Shown one piece after another: positions 28,256-37,726 of a stretch of DNA of 64,000 nt. The position numbers and the translations under genes were made by a program. The stretch's first letter is position 1. Every line of letters begins with the position of its first letter. The stretch is from the NCBI RefSeq assembly GCF_021864535.1, contig NZ_JAKJIC010000004.1:222540-286539 (forward strand), in the 5' to 3' direction. The stretch comes from Oryzibacter oryziterrae. GTDB lineage: Bacteria > Pseudomonadota > Alphaproteobacteria > Rhizobiales > Pleomorphomonadaceae. The notes under the pieces were generated by a model, which was not told the origin of the DNA, searched no databases, and worked only from the letters and a program-made list of their open reading frames with translations.

Positions 28256-29443
28256 TTAGCGAAGGGCCGACAGAAGCGCGCTGTCCGGCCAGCCGTCCGC
28301 CGGCAGGCCGGCCTTGATCTGGAAGGCGCGGACCGCGAGGCGGGTCTTCAGCCCGAGCTTGCCGTCGATCGGGCCGGGGTCCATCCCCTGGCCGGCCAGG
28401 GCCTTCTGGATGAAGGCGATGTCCGGGGCGCCCAGCGCCTCGACGACGCCATTGCCCTTGCCCACCGGCGGCGCGCCGGCGAGGCGGGTGGCGAAATAGG
28501 CGGCGGTGGTGGAATAGACGAGCGACTCGTTCCAGCCGAGATAGACGTCGAAATTGTGATAGGCGAGGAACGCGGGGCCATAGCGGCCCATGGGCAGATA
28601 GAGCGCGGCGTCGCCGGCCGGGATCGACCCGTTGGCGCCGGTGATCCCCATGTTCTGCCACTCGGAGACCGGCTTCTTGATCTCGAGATCAGCCTGGTCC
28701 CAGGGCAGTTCGCCGGGGATATTCACTTCGACGAGCCAGGGCTGGCCGGCGGCCCATCCGAGCGAATGCAGGTAATTGGCGGTGGAGGCGAGCACGTCGG
28801 CCGAGCTCTTGATCAGGTCGCGCCGACCGTCACCGTCGAAGTCGACGGCATATTTCACATAGTTGGACGGCAGGAACTGGGTCTGGCCAAGTTCGCCCGC
28901 CCAGGCGCCCTTCATCTGCTCGGGCGTCAGGTCGCCGCGCGCGACGATTTGCAGGGCGTCCACCAGCTCGTTCTGGAACATCACCGGGCGGCGGCAGTCA
29001 TAGGCCAGCGTCGCCAGCGACTGGAGCGTCGGGAAGGTGCCGGTGTTGGCGCCGAAATCGCTCTCGAGGCCCCAGACGGCGACGATCACCGGCGCGGGCA
29101 CGCCATATTGCTGCTCGATGCGGGCGAAGAGGTCGGCGTTCTTGGCGATCTTCTGCGCGCCCACCTGCAGGCGGTTGGAATTGACCATGCGGCCGGCGAA
29201 CTGGGCGAAGGTCTGCGAGAACACGCCCTGGCCGCGGTCCTTCTTGATCACCGCCGGATCGAAGCTGACGCCGGCAAGCGCGCTGTCCACCACACTCTGG
29301 GCGACGCCGGCCTTGGTGAGGTCGCCCTTGTAGCCGGCGAGCCAGCCATCGAAGCCGTCGCCCTTGGCCGAACAGGTGGCGGCGGCAGCGGCGGAGGGCA
29401 GGAGGAGGGCGGCGATCAGCGGCAGATGCAAGGCGGATTTCAT
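28256..29443 (-). CDS. MltB-type lytic murein transglycosylase with PG-binding domain
   Basis: A protein of 395 residues. The start at 29443 is chosen because it gives a signal peptide (MKSALHLPLIAALLLPSAAA) and has a ccggaga site; the open frame continues 22 codons upstream. The SLT_2/MltB domain is about 25-320, with catalytic Glu127 in AVWGLESDFGANTG plus GELGQTQFLPSNY and YHNFDVYLGWN. A peptidoglycan-binding_1 domain is about 335-393 (QGMDPGPIDGKLGLKTRLAV). It cleaves peptidoglycan glycan strands in the periplasm. It is the first gene of an operon with hrpB. Confidence 0.92.
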   Translation of the reverse strand: MKSALHLPLIAALLLPSAAAAATCSAKGDGFDGWLAGYKGDLTKAGVAQSVVDSALAGVSFDPAVIKKDRGQGVFSQTFAQFAGRMVNSNRLQVGAQKIAKNADLFARIEQQYGVPAPVIVAVWGLESDFGANTGTFPTLQSLATLAYDCRRPVMFQNELVDALQIVARGDLTPEQMKGAWAGELGQTQFLPSNYVKYAVDFDGDGRRDLIKSSADVLASTANYLHSLGWAAGQPWLVEVNIPGELPWDQADLEIKKPVSEWQNMGITGANGSIPAGDAALYLPMGRYGPAFLAYHNFDVYLGWNESLVYSTTAAYFATRLAGAPPVGKGNGVVEALGAPDIAFIQKALAGQGMDPGPIDGKLGLKTRLAVRAFQIKAGLPADGWPDSALLSALR

Positions 29444-29516
29444 GAGCGGTCTCCGGAATATCTTCAAAGGGCAAGGCTTTGGCGGTTCAACATGGCAAAG
29501 TCGCGGCATTCTGGGC

Positions 29517-30431
29517 TCAGACGAGATCCTGAACGACCTCCTCGGTCGGCGCCTTGCGGCGCTCGACGATGAACAGGCCGGCGCCGATGATGATGGCGGC
29601 GCCGATCATCATCGGCAGCTTGGGGACATCGTGGAAGATCAGCCAGCCGAACAGCAAGGCCCAGAGCAGCAGCGTATACTGGATCGGCGCAATGAGTGCG
29701 GCGGGGGCGAGCTTCATCGAGCGATTGATGCACATGTGCGCCGACATGGAGATGACACCGAGCGCCGACAGCATCACCCAGTCCATGAGGCTCGGCGTCA
29801 CCCAGCCGAAGGGCAACGACATCAGCCCGAGGATCAGCGCACCGATCACCTGCCAGAACACCAGTGTGGTGTCGGGCGTGGCGCGCAACTGACGGCTCTG
29901 CACGATCATCATGGCATAGCAGAGCGAGCCGCCGATGGAGATCAGCGCCGGCCAGCTGAGCGAGCCGGAGGTGGGGCGCAGCACGAAGAGCACGCCGACG
30001 AAACCGACGCCGATGGCCAGCCACTGGCGCAGGCTGACCTGTTCCTTGAGCAGGAAGGGGGAGACGGCGGCCACATAGATCGGGCCGGCCAGATAGAAGG
30101 TCATCACGTCGGCGAGCGGCAGGTAGGCCGCGGCCGTGTAGAAGAAGATGATTTCCAGCGACGACAGCACCACGCGGAACACCTGCGTGCGCGGTCGCTC
30201 CACCTGGACAAGCCGGCGCGGGCCGCTGGCCAGGACGAAGGGAAGCAGCACGGCAAGCGCGGCGATCGAGCGGGTGAGCACAACCTGGCCCGGCGAATAG
30301 GTGGCCACCAGCCATTTGCCCATCACGTCGTTGACGGCGAACATGAAGTCGCCGAACAGCATCATGAAGACACCAAGGCCGACCGTTGAAGCGGCGCGGC
30401 GTGCAGTCAAGCCAGACACGAATAACTCCAT
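29517..30431 (-). CDS. DMT-superfamily (EamA) permease
   Basis: A protein of 304 residues if started at 30431 (MELFVSGLTARRAAS); an alternative ATG at 30506 adds 25 residues, and neither has a strong ribosome site. Ten predicted helices form two EamA repeats (DVMGKWLVATYSPGQVVLTRS; YLPLADVMTFYLAGPIYVAAVSPFLLKEQ; LAPAALIAPIQYTLLLWALLFGWLIF). Such permeases export or import small metabolites across the inner membrane. The substrate is unknown. Confidence 0.87.
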   Translation of the reverse strand: MELFVSGLTARRAASTVGLGVFMMLFGDFMFAVNDVMGKWLVATYSPGQVVLTRSIAALAVLLPFVLASGPRRLVQVERPRTQVFRVVLSSLEIIFFYTAAAYLPLADVMTFYLAGPIYVAAVSPFLLKEQVSLRQWLAIGVGFVGVLFVLRPTSGSLSWPALISIGGSLCYAMMIVQSRQLRATPDTTLVFWQVIGALILGLMSLPFGWVTPSLMDWVMLSALGVISMSAHMCINRSMKLAPAALIAPIQYTLLLWALLFGWLIFHDVPKLPMMIGAAIIIGAGLFIVERRKAPTEEVVQDLV

Positions 30432-30656
30432 CTGCCGGACTTCATCGCACCTGCGTGGAGATACCGGCCGAACCGCCAAGTACGGTTCCTGAACGGGAAG
30501 CGCCATCCATAGCGGAAGCGAACTGATTTGACGAGCCGCGAGGCGGCAGAATCTCCGCCCTTAGCCCAATGTTCATCTTTCATGGATCAAAACTGAACAA
30601 CGACAGATGGCATCATCGCGGTCCGTCTGTTCCTCTTGCCGCACTCACGAGAGACA

Positions 30657-31721
30657 ATGTCGAGCTACCGCATCCTGCTGCACATCCGAGCCTCGGGAGG
30701 AGGGGGAGCCGAACGCGTGTTCGCCACCCTCGCCAACGGCTTCGTGCGGCGCGGCCATGCGGTGACGCTGGCGGTGGACGAACTGGTCGACGCCGACAAG
30801 CTCGACCCGCGCGTCGATCTCGTCGACCTCGGGCGCAATCATGTGAAGGGCGTGCTCAAGCTGGCGCGGCTGATCCGGCGCGGCCGCTACGACATACTCG
30901 CCGCCGGTGTCGCTGTCTCGAACGTCAAGCTGACGCTGGCCAAGCTGCTGGCGCCGTCGACGGCGCCGCTGGTGCTGTCCTATCACGGCTTCCGCGAATA
31001 TCGCACGGGCAAGCTGTCGGCGGCCGCCTATTACGGCATGCCGCTGTTGCGCCTGATCGCAGCCCGGTTCATCTGCGTCTCCAACGGGCTGATGCGCGCC
31101 CTGATCGAGGAATGGCACGCTCCGGCCGATCGAACCATCCGCATCTACAATCCGGTGCCGCTGCCGGCCCACCACGTGAACGCGGAGGAGGTCAATGCGC
31201 GTCCGCCCGTGATCGGCGCCGTCGGGCGCCTCAGCGCGGAAAAGGGCATGGACGTCCTGGTCTCCGCCCTGAGGCTGATGCGGACGCCGGACGTGCGCTT
31301 GCTGATCGGCGGCGAAGGACCGGAGCGCGACAAGCTCGAAAAGCTGATCGCCGAGCTGGGCCTTCAGGACCGTGTGACCCTGGCCGGCCAGGTGGATGGA
31401 CCCGGGGCGATCTATGACAAGGTCCGCGTGGCCGCGGTTCCCTCGCGCACGGAAGCCTTCGGCATGACGGCGGTGGAAGCACTGGCCCATGGCCTGCCGG
31501 TGGTCGCCAGCGATTGCGACGGACCGGCGGAGATCCTCGGCGACGGCCGTTTCGGCCTGGTGGTGCCGGTGGACGATCCGGTGTCGCTGGCCTCAGGTCT
31601 CGACCTGATGCTGTCGCGCCCGCATGATCCGGCGCTCGGCATCTGGCGCGCCGGACAGTTCTCCGATGAAATCGGCCTCGACCAGTGGGAAGCCGCCTTC
31701 GAGGCAGTGATCAGGCGCTGA
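30657..31721 (+). CDS. GT4-family glycosyltransferase
   Basis: A protein of 354 residues from ATG 30657 (an acgagaga site precedes it; an upstream TTG adds 7 codons). The N-terminal acceptor half has SGGGGAERVFATLANGFVRRGH; the donor half has GAVGRLSAEKGMDVLVSALR, VTLAGQVDG and the E-x7-E signature RTEAFGMTAVEALAHGLPVV. It probably adds a sugar in exopolysaccharide or LPS synthesis. It converges with the next gene; their 3' ends overlap by 11 bases. Confidence 0.88.
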   Translation: MSSYRILLHIRASGGGGAERVFATLANGFVRRGHAVTLAVDELVDADKLDPRVDLVDLGRNHVKGVLKLARLIRRGRYDILAAGVAVSNVKLTLAKLLAPSTAPLVLSYHGFREYRTGKLSAAAYYGMPLLRLIAARFICVSNGLMRALIEEWHAPADRTIRIYNPVPLPAHHVNAEEVNARPPVIGAVGRLSAEKGMDVLVSALRLMRTPDVRLLIGGEGPERDKLEKLIAELGLQDRVTLAGQVDGPGAIYDKVRVAAVPSRTEAFGMTAVEALAHGLPVVASDCDGPAEILGDGRFGLVVPVDDPVSLASGLDLMLSRPHDPALGIWRAGQFSDEIGLDQWEAAFEAVIRR

Positions 31722-32940
31722 TTGCCAGCGATCCGCCATGGCTGCCGCGCGCGGCGCGGCCAAGGCCCTGATGCCGCTCGAACAGCTTGGGCATCTGCAC
31801 CGCCACCGAATAGGGGCGCACCTTCTCCCGGATCGCGTCCGGTGCGAGACGGCTGGCGCGGATCTGCTCCCACAGGGCGGCGAAGCCGTCGGCGAGCGCA
31901 TCGGCAGCCGCATCCCGGTCCTCCGGACGCTCGACCAGGAAGCCGGAGACGCCGGGCACCACGAGCGGGTCATATTGCGGCAGGCGGATACCGCCGAGCG
32001 GGCGACCGCTCGACAGCAGTTCCAGCAGATAGCAGGGCATGCCCTCGAAATAGGAGGTCAGCACACCTGCATGGCAGTTGCGCATGATCTCCGAGACACC
32101 GGCGGCGGTCTGGAAGCCGTGGCGGACGGTGAAGGGCTCGATGGCGGCAAACTCCGCGTCGCGATGCGGGTCGGACGTGCCGATATAGTGGAACTCGAAC
32201 TTGCCGCCGAGGCGCGCGTGCAGGCGCGCCATGGTGGAGAACATCAGCGGCGGATCCTTGAAGGCGTCGAGACGGCCGGCGAAGACCACGCGGAACACGT
32301 CGTCGGCCGGGAAGGGCGCCGCCGGGAACTTCTCGGTGTCGACCGACACCGTCAGCATCTCCGCCTTGGCGGCGATCTTCGGCATCTCCCGCTCATAGCG
32401 AGCGATGATGTTGGGATTGACCGCGACGACGCGATCGGCAAGCCGCAAGGCCAGCTCCTCGTTGAGCCGGTGGATCCACCAGAAGCGCTTGATCAGGCTG
32501 TCCATCTTGTCGCCCTTGGAACCCTCGCCGTGCACGAGCTGCACGACCGGATGGCCAAGCGCCTTGGCGAGCATGGCGAACTCGAAGCGTTCGATTTCGG
32601 TGGAGGCCGTTTCACCCCTGGACAGGCGGCGGATGGTGAGGAAGTGGCGCAGCGCGCCGAGGGCAAAGCGCAGGGTGACCGACTGGGTCAGCTTCTTGGC
32701 GGCCGAATGGATGTTGTCGTCGGGAATGTGCACCACCGGCAGGAAGTCGATGGTGCGCCCGCCCACATCGAGCTTGATCACCTTGCCGATCTCAAGATCG
32801 CCGCGCTCGTCCATGCCGACCATCAGCACGGAGAAGTCCTCCGGATGGCGGTTCAGCATCAGGCGGACATGGGTCTCGATGCCGCCGACCTTGGCGCCGC
32901 GCGGATCGATCGGATGCAAAAGCGTAAGACGATGCGTCAT
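31711..32940 (-). CDS. GT4-like glycosyltransferase
   Basis: A protein of 409 residues. The start at 32940 is chosen because it gives the usual N-terminus (MTHRLTLLHPIDPRGAKVGG) with the IETHVRLML motif; the longer frame upstream has no protein-like features. The GT-B fold shows VVQLVHGEG, VVFAGRLDAFKDP, FHYIGTSDPHR and SYFEGMPCYLLELLSSGRPLGG. It is probably co-transcribed with the WecG-type gene 67 bases upstream. Sugar and acceptor are unknown. Confidence 0.85.
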   Translation of the reverse strand: MTHRLTLLHPIDPRGAKVGGIETHVRLMLNRHPEDFSVLMVGMDERGDLEIGKVIKLDVGGRTIDFLPVVHIPDDNIHSAAKKLTQSVTLRFALGALRHFLTIRRLSRGETASTEIERFEFAMLAKALGHPVVQLVHGEGSKGDKMDSLIKRFWWIHRLNEELALRLADRVVAVNPNIIARYEREMPKIAAKAEMLTVSVDTEKFPAAPFPADDVFRVVFAGRLDAFKDPPLMFSTMARLHARLGGKFEFHYIGTSDPHRDAEFAAIEPFTVRHGFQTAAGVSEIMRNCHAGVLTSYFEGMPCYLLELLSSGRPLGGIRLPQYDPLVVPGVSGFLVERPEDRDAAADALADGFAALWEQIRASRLAPDAIREKVRPYSVAVQMPKLFERHQGLGRAARGSHGGSLAISA

Positions 32941-33007
32941 GGGCGCCTCGCACAGAAAGGGAAAGGGTCTGAAATGGCCCGTGGCGCTGTGGCGCCACGG
33001 CGAGACA

Positions 33008-33874
33008 TCAGGTCCGGTCGGCCGGCTTGGTCTGGCTCTTGCCGCCCTGCACAACCCAGCGGAAGCCGCGACGCACATGATAGCGCGCCAGATAGAGGGC
33101 CGACAGCGCATAGCGCTTGGTAAGGCGCTTGGGATTGTTGACCAGACGCCACAGCCACTCAAGGCCGGATTCCTGCATGAACTGCGGGGCACGCTTCTGC
33201 CCGCCGCCGATGAAATCCAGCGCCGCGCCGATGCAGACGAAGTTCACGCCCGGCGCCCATTGGGTGGCGAAGTTGGCGAAGGTTTCCTGCTTGGGAGCGC
33301 CCAGCGCCACCAGACAGATCTTCGCACCGGAGGCGGCAATCCGCTCAGCCGAGGCGCGGGAGTCCGAGCCGAAGGGAGCAAAGCCGAAGGGCGGCGATTC
33401 CATGGCGGCGATGTTGAGGCCCGGAAACTCTTTCGTGAGCGCCGTGGCGGCGGCTTCGAGGATCGCCATGCTGGAGCCGAAGAAATGCAGGGCCACTCCG
33501 GCCTCAGCCGCGGCCGCGCAGAGCGGGCGCACCAGATCGGCCCCGGTGACGCGGACGATGCGGGCACCCTGGGCGCGGGCCATGCGAACCACCGGTTCGC
33601 CGTCCGCCGTCACATAGGTGGCGCGGTCATAGGCGACGCGGAACGCAAGATCCCTCTCAAGCTTGACCAGATGATCGAGATTGAGGGTGAAGGTGGTGCC
33701 GCCGCGCCCGCCCAGGGCATCATCGATCAACCGGGCAACCAGGTCAGCCTGGGTGCCGATGTTGATGCGCGTGTGGTCGACCACGGCAATCGGTTCAGGC
33801 CCGGTTGCGATCCCGGATGTGATGCTCCCCTGGGGGAGAGATGACGGCAATGAGCTCACAGCTAGTCCTGACAT
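33008..33874 (-). CDS. WecG/TagA/CpsF-family glycosyltransferase (GT26)
   Basis: A protein of 288 residues. Family motifs are TFTLNLDHLVKLERD, YVTADGEPVVRMARAQG, RVTGADLVRPLC, HFFGSSMAILEAA, GAPKQETFA and NFVCIGAALDFIGGGQKRAPQ, near the C-terminal WLWRLVNNPKRLTKRY. Members transfer N-acetylmannosaminuronate, ManNAc or glucose onto lipid-linked intermediates in capsule or exopolysaccharide synthesis. The ribosome site is weak; a TATAAT sequence lies about 10 bases upstream of the ATG, so the start could be leaderless or slightly further downstream. Confidence 0.9.
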   Translation of the reverse strand: MSGLAVSSLPSSLPQGSITSGIATGPEPIAVVDHTRINIGTQADLVARLIDDALGGRGGTTFTLNLDHLVKLERDLAFRVAYDRATYVTADGEPVVRMARAQGARIVRVTGADLVRPLCAAAAEAGVALHFFGSSMAILEAAATALTKEFPGLNIAAMESPPFGFAPFGSDSRASAERIAASGAKICLVALGAPKQETFANFATQWAPGVNFVCIGAALDFIGGGQKRAPQFMQESGLEWLWRLVNNPKRLTKRYALSALYLARYHVRRGFRWVVQGGKSQTKPADRT

Positions 33875-33971
33875 CTTTTTGATTATACGCCCGAATTTCG
33901 AACGTTCCCTGTCGGTTGAGCAAGTGGTGTGCCATTGATCACCGTCGTTACGCCCGCCGCTCCGTGAAGCG

Positions 33972-33986
33972 TTAACAGGGAGTAAA
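33972..33986. promoter_or_regulatory. CtrA-like box (TTAA-N7-TAAA)
   Basis: One mismatch from TTAA-N7-TTAA, about 98 bases upstream of the WecG-type start at 33874. Confidence 0.3.
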
Positions 33987-34128
33987 CGACCGAGGAGGCC
34001 TTCGTGTCTTTGCTGGAGCTTTCATAGACTTACCGCCATTCAAGTGGCGTTTATCGGTTCGCTCAAATTGTAATGAAATGCAGATTTGTTCCCGAAGCGG
34101 TGCTTCAGGCCGAGCTTCGAACAGCAAG

Positions 34129-34143
34129 TTAAGACAATTTTAA
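34129..34143. promoter_or_regulatory. Perfect CtrA consensus TTAA-N7-TTAA
   Basis: TTAA at 34129-34132, seven bases, TTAA at 34140-34143. It matches the full CtrA-binding consensus of alphaproteobacteria and shares its core (gttaagacaat) with the minus-strand box at 4289-4303. Confidence 0.45.
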
Positions 34144-34423
34144 CTGTCGGGGTGCCGGCAAGGCACACATGCTCTCTAAAGATGTGGAAGGGCCGCCCGC
34201 CGTGGCCTGCGGCCTGCATCGAGTGTGCCGTAACCGGAAAAGGCGGGCTTCCCAAGGCCTCTTTCTCTCGCCAGGGATGTCCTTCGGCGCAGTCGACGGC
34301 GAGACCTGTTTCATTCCCGGACAAGGGGCATGCGCGCGTCGGTGGTCGGCGGAAGCGTCAGCCTTCCGCCTGTCCATATGGCGTTCCGGGGTGTCTGCCG
34401 CCTTGGGCGAGACGGTCCCGCTT

Positions 34424-35476
34424 TCAGGCGGAGAGGCGCATCAGGCGCTCGATCAGGGCCTGGCGGTCGCCCTCGGCGGCGCTGTTCCAGCGCGCAATGT
34501 TGCGGGCTGCGGCCTGGCGGGCCTCGCTGAAGACATCGGGCTTGAGGACGAGGGCGGCAATGGCTGCTGCGGCGTCGGAAGGCGACGCCGGATCCACATG
34601 CAGGCCGGAGCCGCCGAGCACTTCGGAGAACACCGGCTTGATCGGTGCGACGATGGGCAGTCCGGCATATTGCGCTTCGAGGAGCGGCAAGCCGAGCCCC
34701 TCGTCGTGGCTGGTGGAGAGAAAGACATGCGCCTCGGTGAGCAGTTCGCGGACCCGCTCGGCCGACTGGTAGCCATGCACGACGACGCCGGGCAGGCCGG
34801 CGAGCCGCTCGGCTTCCCCGCCCCAGCCTGGCCGGCCGACCAGATTGAGCCGGGCGTCAAAGCCGTGGGTATCGCGAAGCCGGCGGACGATCTCGGCTGC
34901 GGCGGCGAGGTTCTTGCGCGGTTCGATGGTGCCGACGGCGATGAGATCGAGGCGTCCCCCCGGCGAGACCTGGCGATTGGCCCGGGCGGCGATTTCCTCG
35001 ACGCCGAACACGTCGCGGACGACCGGGCGATAGAGACTGATCTCGGCGTCGGCACGGCAGAAGCGACGGAGTTCTTCGCGCGTTGCCTCCGAGTTCACCA
35101 GGAACCAGGGCAGGTGCGTCACGGCATAGCGGAAGGCCGGGGCCATGTAGTGGGCGGCGCGCCAGTTGAGGTCCTGCGGCCGCGTGATCAGGAAGCAGTC
35201 GTGGATATAGGGGATGACGCGGGCGCGACCGAACAGCGACAGCGGGATGGACGGCGGAAAGCCCGGACAGAGCACGAGGGCGCCGCGTTCGCCGAGGACA
35301 CGCGCCGTCAGGCCGAACTGCTGGGCCAGCATCATCCTTGCCGTGGAGCCGCCGCGCACCGGCACCAGCGTCAGCGGCGCAAGCGAATCGGGCGAGAAGA
35401 GCTCGAGCGTGATCCGCTCAAGGCCGGTGACCGTTCGGCCGAGATGGGTATGGTCGACGTAGAGCGTGGCAGGCAT
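34424..35476 (-). CDS. GT4-family glycosyltransferase
   Basis: A protein of 350 residues: MPATLYVDHTHLGRTVTGLERI, PGFPPSIPLSLFGRARVIPYIHDC, FLVNSEATREEL, then the donor half with AVGTIEPRKNLAAAAEIV, NLVGRPGWGG, VVVHGYQSAERVRELL and STSHDEGLGLPLLEAQYAGLPIV. This resembles mannosyl/rhamnosyl-type GT4 enzymes. It lies 21 bases after the Wzz-like gene on the same strand, so the two are probably co-transcribed. Confidence 0.88.
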   Translation of the reverse strand: MPATLYVDHTHLGRTVTGLERITLELFSPDSLAPLTLVPVRGGSTARMMLAQQFGLTARVLGERGALVLCPGFPPSIPLSLFGRARVIPYIHDCFLITRPQDLNWRAAHYMAPAFRYAVTHLPWFLVNSEATREELRRFCRADAEISLYRPVVRDVFGVEEIAARANRQVSPGGRLDLIAVGTIEPRKNLAAAAEIVRRLRDTHGFDARLNLVGRPGWGGEAERLAGLPGVVVHGYQSAERVRELLTEAHVFLSTSHDEGLGLPLLEAQYAGLPIVAPIKPVFSEVLGGSGLHVDPASPSDAAAAIAALVLKPDVFSEARQAAARNIARWNSAAEGDRQALIERLMRLSA

Positions 35477-35497
35477 GGATGCTTCCGCAAATGGAGG

Positions 35498-37726
35498 TCA
35501 GGCGGCCTTGGTGCGATGGGAGGCCCGGCTGTCGCGACCGCTCACCAGCACAAGGCCGGTGAACACGTCCAGCGCATCAGCCAGATCGGACACCATGGCG
35601 CCGGCCTCGGGATCGTCCTCAATGACGCGGTCGGCCACAAGGATGACCGCGTCGGCGTCCGCAGCCAGGGCTTCGATGAGGGACTGCGCCGGGCCGGTGC
35701 CGCAATGGACGATCACGCGGCCGTAGTCGGCGCCGAGATCGGCGATGAAGCGCCCAACGGCCTCCGCTTGCGCGGACTGAGAGCCGATGGCTCCCGTGCC
35801 GACCACCGTGATGTCCTGTCCCTCGGGATAGAGGGCGATGTCGGCCGCCGACGCGGTGCCGGACTGCACTTCGGCAATGCCGGGCAAGGGACGATCGCTC
35901 CAGGCGGCGGCAACGGGCAGCGCAGCGGTGGCATCGACGAGCAGAAGGCCGGCCTCGACCGGCAGGCTGGCAAGGCCATAGGCGATCGCCGTGGCGGCTT
36001 CGCCCTCTCCGATGCCGACGACCAGCAGCATGCGGGCGTGTCCGGCGGCGCGTTCGACGCGTCGGATCAGGCGGGCGCAATCGGCCAGCGCCTCGGTGCG
36101 CGGCGTGCCGTCTTCGGCCTCGACGGCGCTGACGATCAGGGCGCGATGATCTTCGCGACTGTGGCGCGCCGTCCGCATCAGCGGCGCGGCGACGGTGAAC
36201 TCGGCCAGCACCGGGACGTCGGAGGGGGACGACAGGGCGGCCGCCATGGGCGGTGCCTCGCGGGACGGCAGGTCGTCGTCTTCGGGCTCGGCGGCATCGA
36301 GCTTCGGCCCCTGCGCGCGGGCCTCGGCGTCATTGACGGGTACGCGCACCAGATAGCGGCGGCCCCGATAGAGCGCCATCGACAGGGCGATGCCCAGGCC
36401 GGCCATGCCGGCCAGCGCGAGCACGATCGGCTTGCGCGGCGCATAAGGATAGAGCGGACGGCTGGCGGGGACGATCACCCGGGCGTCGGAGATCTGCGTG
36501 TGCGCCTGCAGGCCGATTTCCTCGGTGCGGGCCACGTAGTTCTTGTACATGTCATTGCGCAACGTCGCGTCATTCTGCAGCTCGTTGAGCAGGATATTGG
36601 CCTCGCCGGCGTCGGCGACCACCGCACCGGCGCGATCGACGGCCATCTTGGCGGCGGCTTCCGCCGTCTTGGCGGCTTCCACTTCGTTGGCAGCGCTGGC
36701 CGCCATGGAGCGCAGCTCGTCGGCGATCTGCGCCTCGGCGCGAGCAAGATCGGCCTTGGCGGCCAGCATGCGCGGATGGCTGGGACCGAGGGCCTGACTC
36801 AAGTCGCTGACGCTGCGCGCGGCCAGCGCCTTCTCGATCTTGAGGCGGCTAATCACTGTGGAGCTGAGGCTGTCGAGCAGGCTGTCGGAGGTGTCGCCGG
36901 CGCGAAGCGCCTTCTGGATGCTGTCGAGACGCGACTTGGCCTGCTGCGTCTTGACGGTCGCAGCCACATAGGCGTCGTTGAGCTGGCGCAGCGTGTCCTC
37001 GTCCACTGACCGGCCGTTGGCCGAGACGATGCCGTGGTCGCGCTTGTAAGCTTCCAGCTTCTCCTGCGCCGCCCGCGCCTTGGACCGGAGGTCGTCGAGC
37101 TGGGTGTTGATCAGCTTGCTCGCCTCGCGCACGGCGTTGGCCTTGGCCACGACCATGCTGTCGATGAAGGCGTCCGCAACGGCCTGGGCGATGAGCGTGG
37201 CGCGACCGGGATCGTGGGCGAAGGCGTTGATGTTGAGCACATAGGTCTGGTCGGCGCGCTCGACGCCGATGGACTCGGCAAGCTTGAGCAGCGCGCTGTC
37301 GCGCGTGCCGCCGAACTCGGGATCCTTGTCGAGATGCAGCTTCTCGACCACCGCCTCCAGCGTGGCCGAGGAGGTCACAAGATCGGCCTGCGTGCTGATC
37401 CAGACGGTGTCGATGCCCTGCACGGGCTGCACCACGTCGGCACCGGCGGTGATCTGCTTGTCGCGCGGGTCCAGCAACACGCGCGCCGTCGACTGCCAGG
37501 TCTTGGGCGTCACCAGGAGGAAGCCGACGCCGGCGGCGATGAAGAGGGCGGTGATCAGGCCGATCAGCAGCCACTGCCGCAGCAGGATGGCGAACAACAT
37601 GCCGAGGTCGACGTCGCCGCTCTCCGAGACAGCCAGCGGAGCGACCGACGGCCGGGTGACCGCATCGACCGGTGCGCGCTGTGCCTCGACGCCGCGGGCG
37701 GCGCGTTTGAATAAGCCTCGGGACAT
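35498..37726 (-). CDS. Wzz/GumC-like chain-length protein with degenerate BY-kinase domain
   Basis: A protein of 742 residues. TM1 about 50-72. The periplasmic Wzz/GumC region has long coiled coils (about 200-240 and 325-375). TM2 about 434-452 is preceded by the Pro-rich PLYPYAPRKP. The cytoplasmic 525-735 region resembles a bacterial tyrosine kinase (IVSAVEAEDGTPRTEALADC; LLLVDATAALP). The P-loop position reads GIGEGEAAT (571-579), without the expected Gly-Lys-Ser/Thr, and there is no Tyr-rich tail, so kinase activity is unlikely. It controls polymer length and export at the inner membrane. Confidence 0.9.
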   Translation of the reverse strand: MSRGLFKRAARGVEAQRAPVDAVTRPSVAPLAVSESGDVDLGMLFAILLRQWLLIGLITALFIAAGVGFLLVTPKTWQSTARVLLDPRDKQITAGADVVQPVQGIDTVWISTQADLVTSSATLEAVVEKLHLDKDPEFGGTRDSALLKLAESIGVERADQTYVLNINAFAHDPGRATLIAQAVADAFIDSMVVAKANAVREASKLINTQLDDLRSKARAAQEKLEAYKRDHGIVSANGRSVDEDTLRQLNDAYVAATVKTQQAKSRLDSIQKALRAGDTSDSLLDSLSSTVISRLKIEKALAARSVSDLSQALGPSHPRMLAAKADLARAEAQIADELRSMAASAANEVEAAKTAEAAAKMAVDRAGAVVADAGEANILLNELQNDATLRNDMYKNYVARTEEIGLQAHTQISDARVIVPASRPLYPYAPRKPIVLALAGMAGLGIALSMALYRGRRYLVRVPVNDAEARAQGPKLDAAEPEDDDLPSREAPPMAAALSSPSDVPVLAEFTVAAPLMRTARHSREDHRALIVSAVEAEDGTPRTEALADCARLIRRVERAAGHARMLLVVGIGEGEAATAIAYGLASLPVEAGLLLVDATAALPVAAAWSDRPLPGIAEVQSGTASAADIALYPEGQDITVVGTGAIGSQSAQAEAVGRFIADLGADYGRVIVHCGTGPAQSLIEALAADADAVILVADRVIEDDPEAGAMVSDLADALDVFTGLVLVSGRDSRASHRTKAA

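Larger units (their letters stand above)
33875..34423. promoter_or_regulatory. 549-base intergenic region with CtrA-type motifs
   Basis: No gene is supportable. AT content is clearly raised at 33880-34150. It contains two CtrA-like boxes (33972-33986 and 34129-34143) upstream of the WecG-type gene, so it probably carries that gene's promoter. The stretch 34150-34423 is downstream of the GT4 gene ending at 34424; I see no clear terminator hairpin. Confidence 0.45.

Noticed and set aside
26951..29572. 873-codon plus-strand open frame
   Set aside because: It is antisense to hrpB and the transglycosylase, both with full motif sets.
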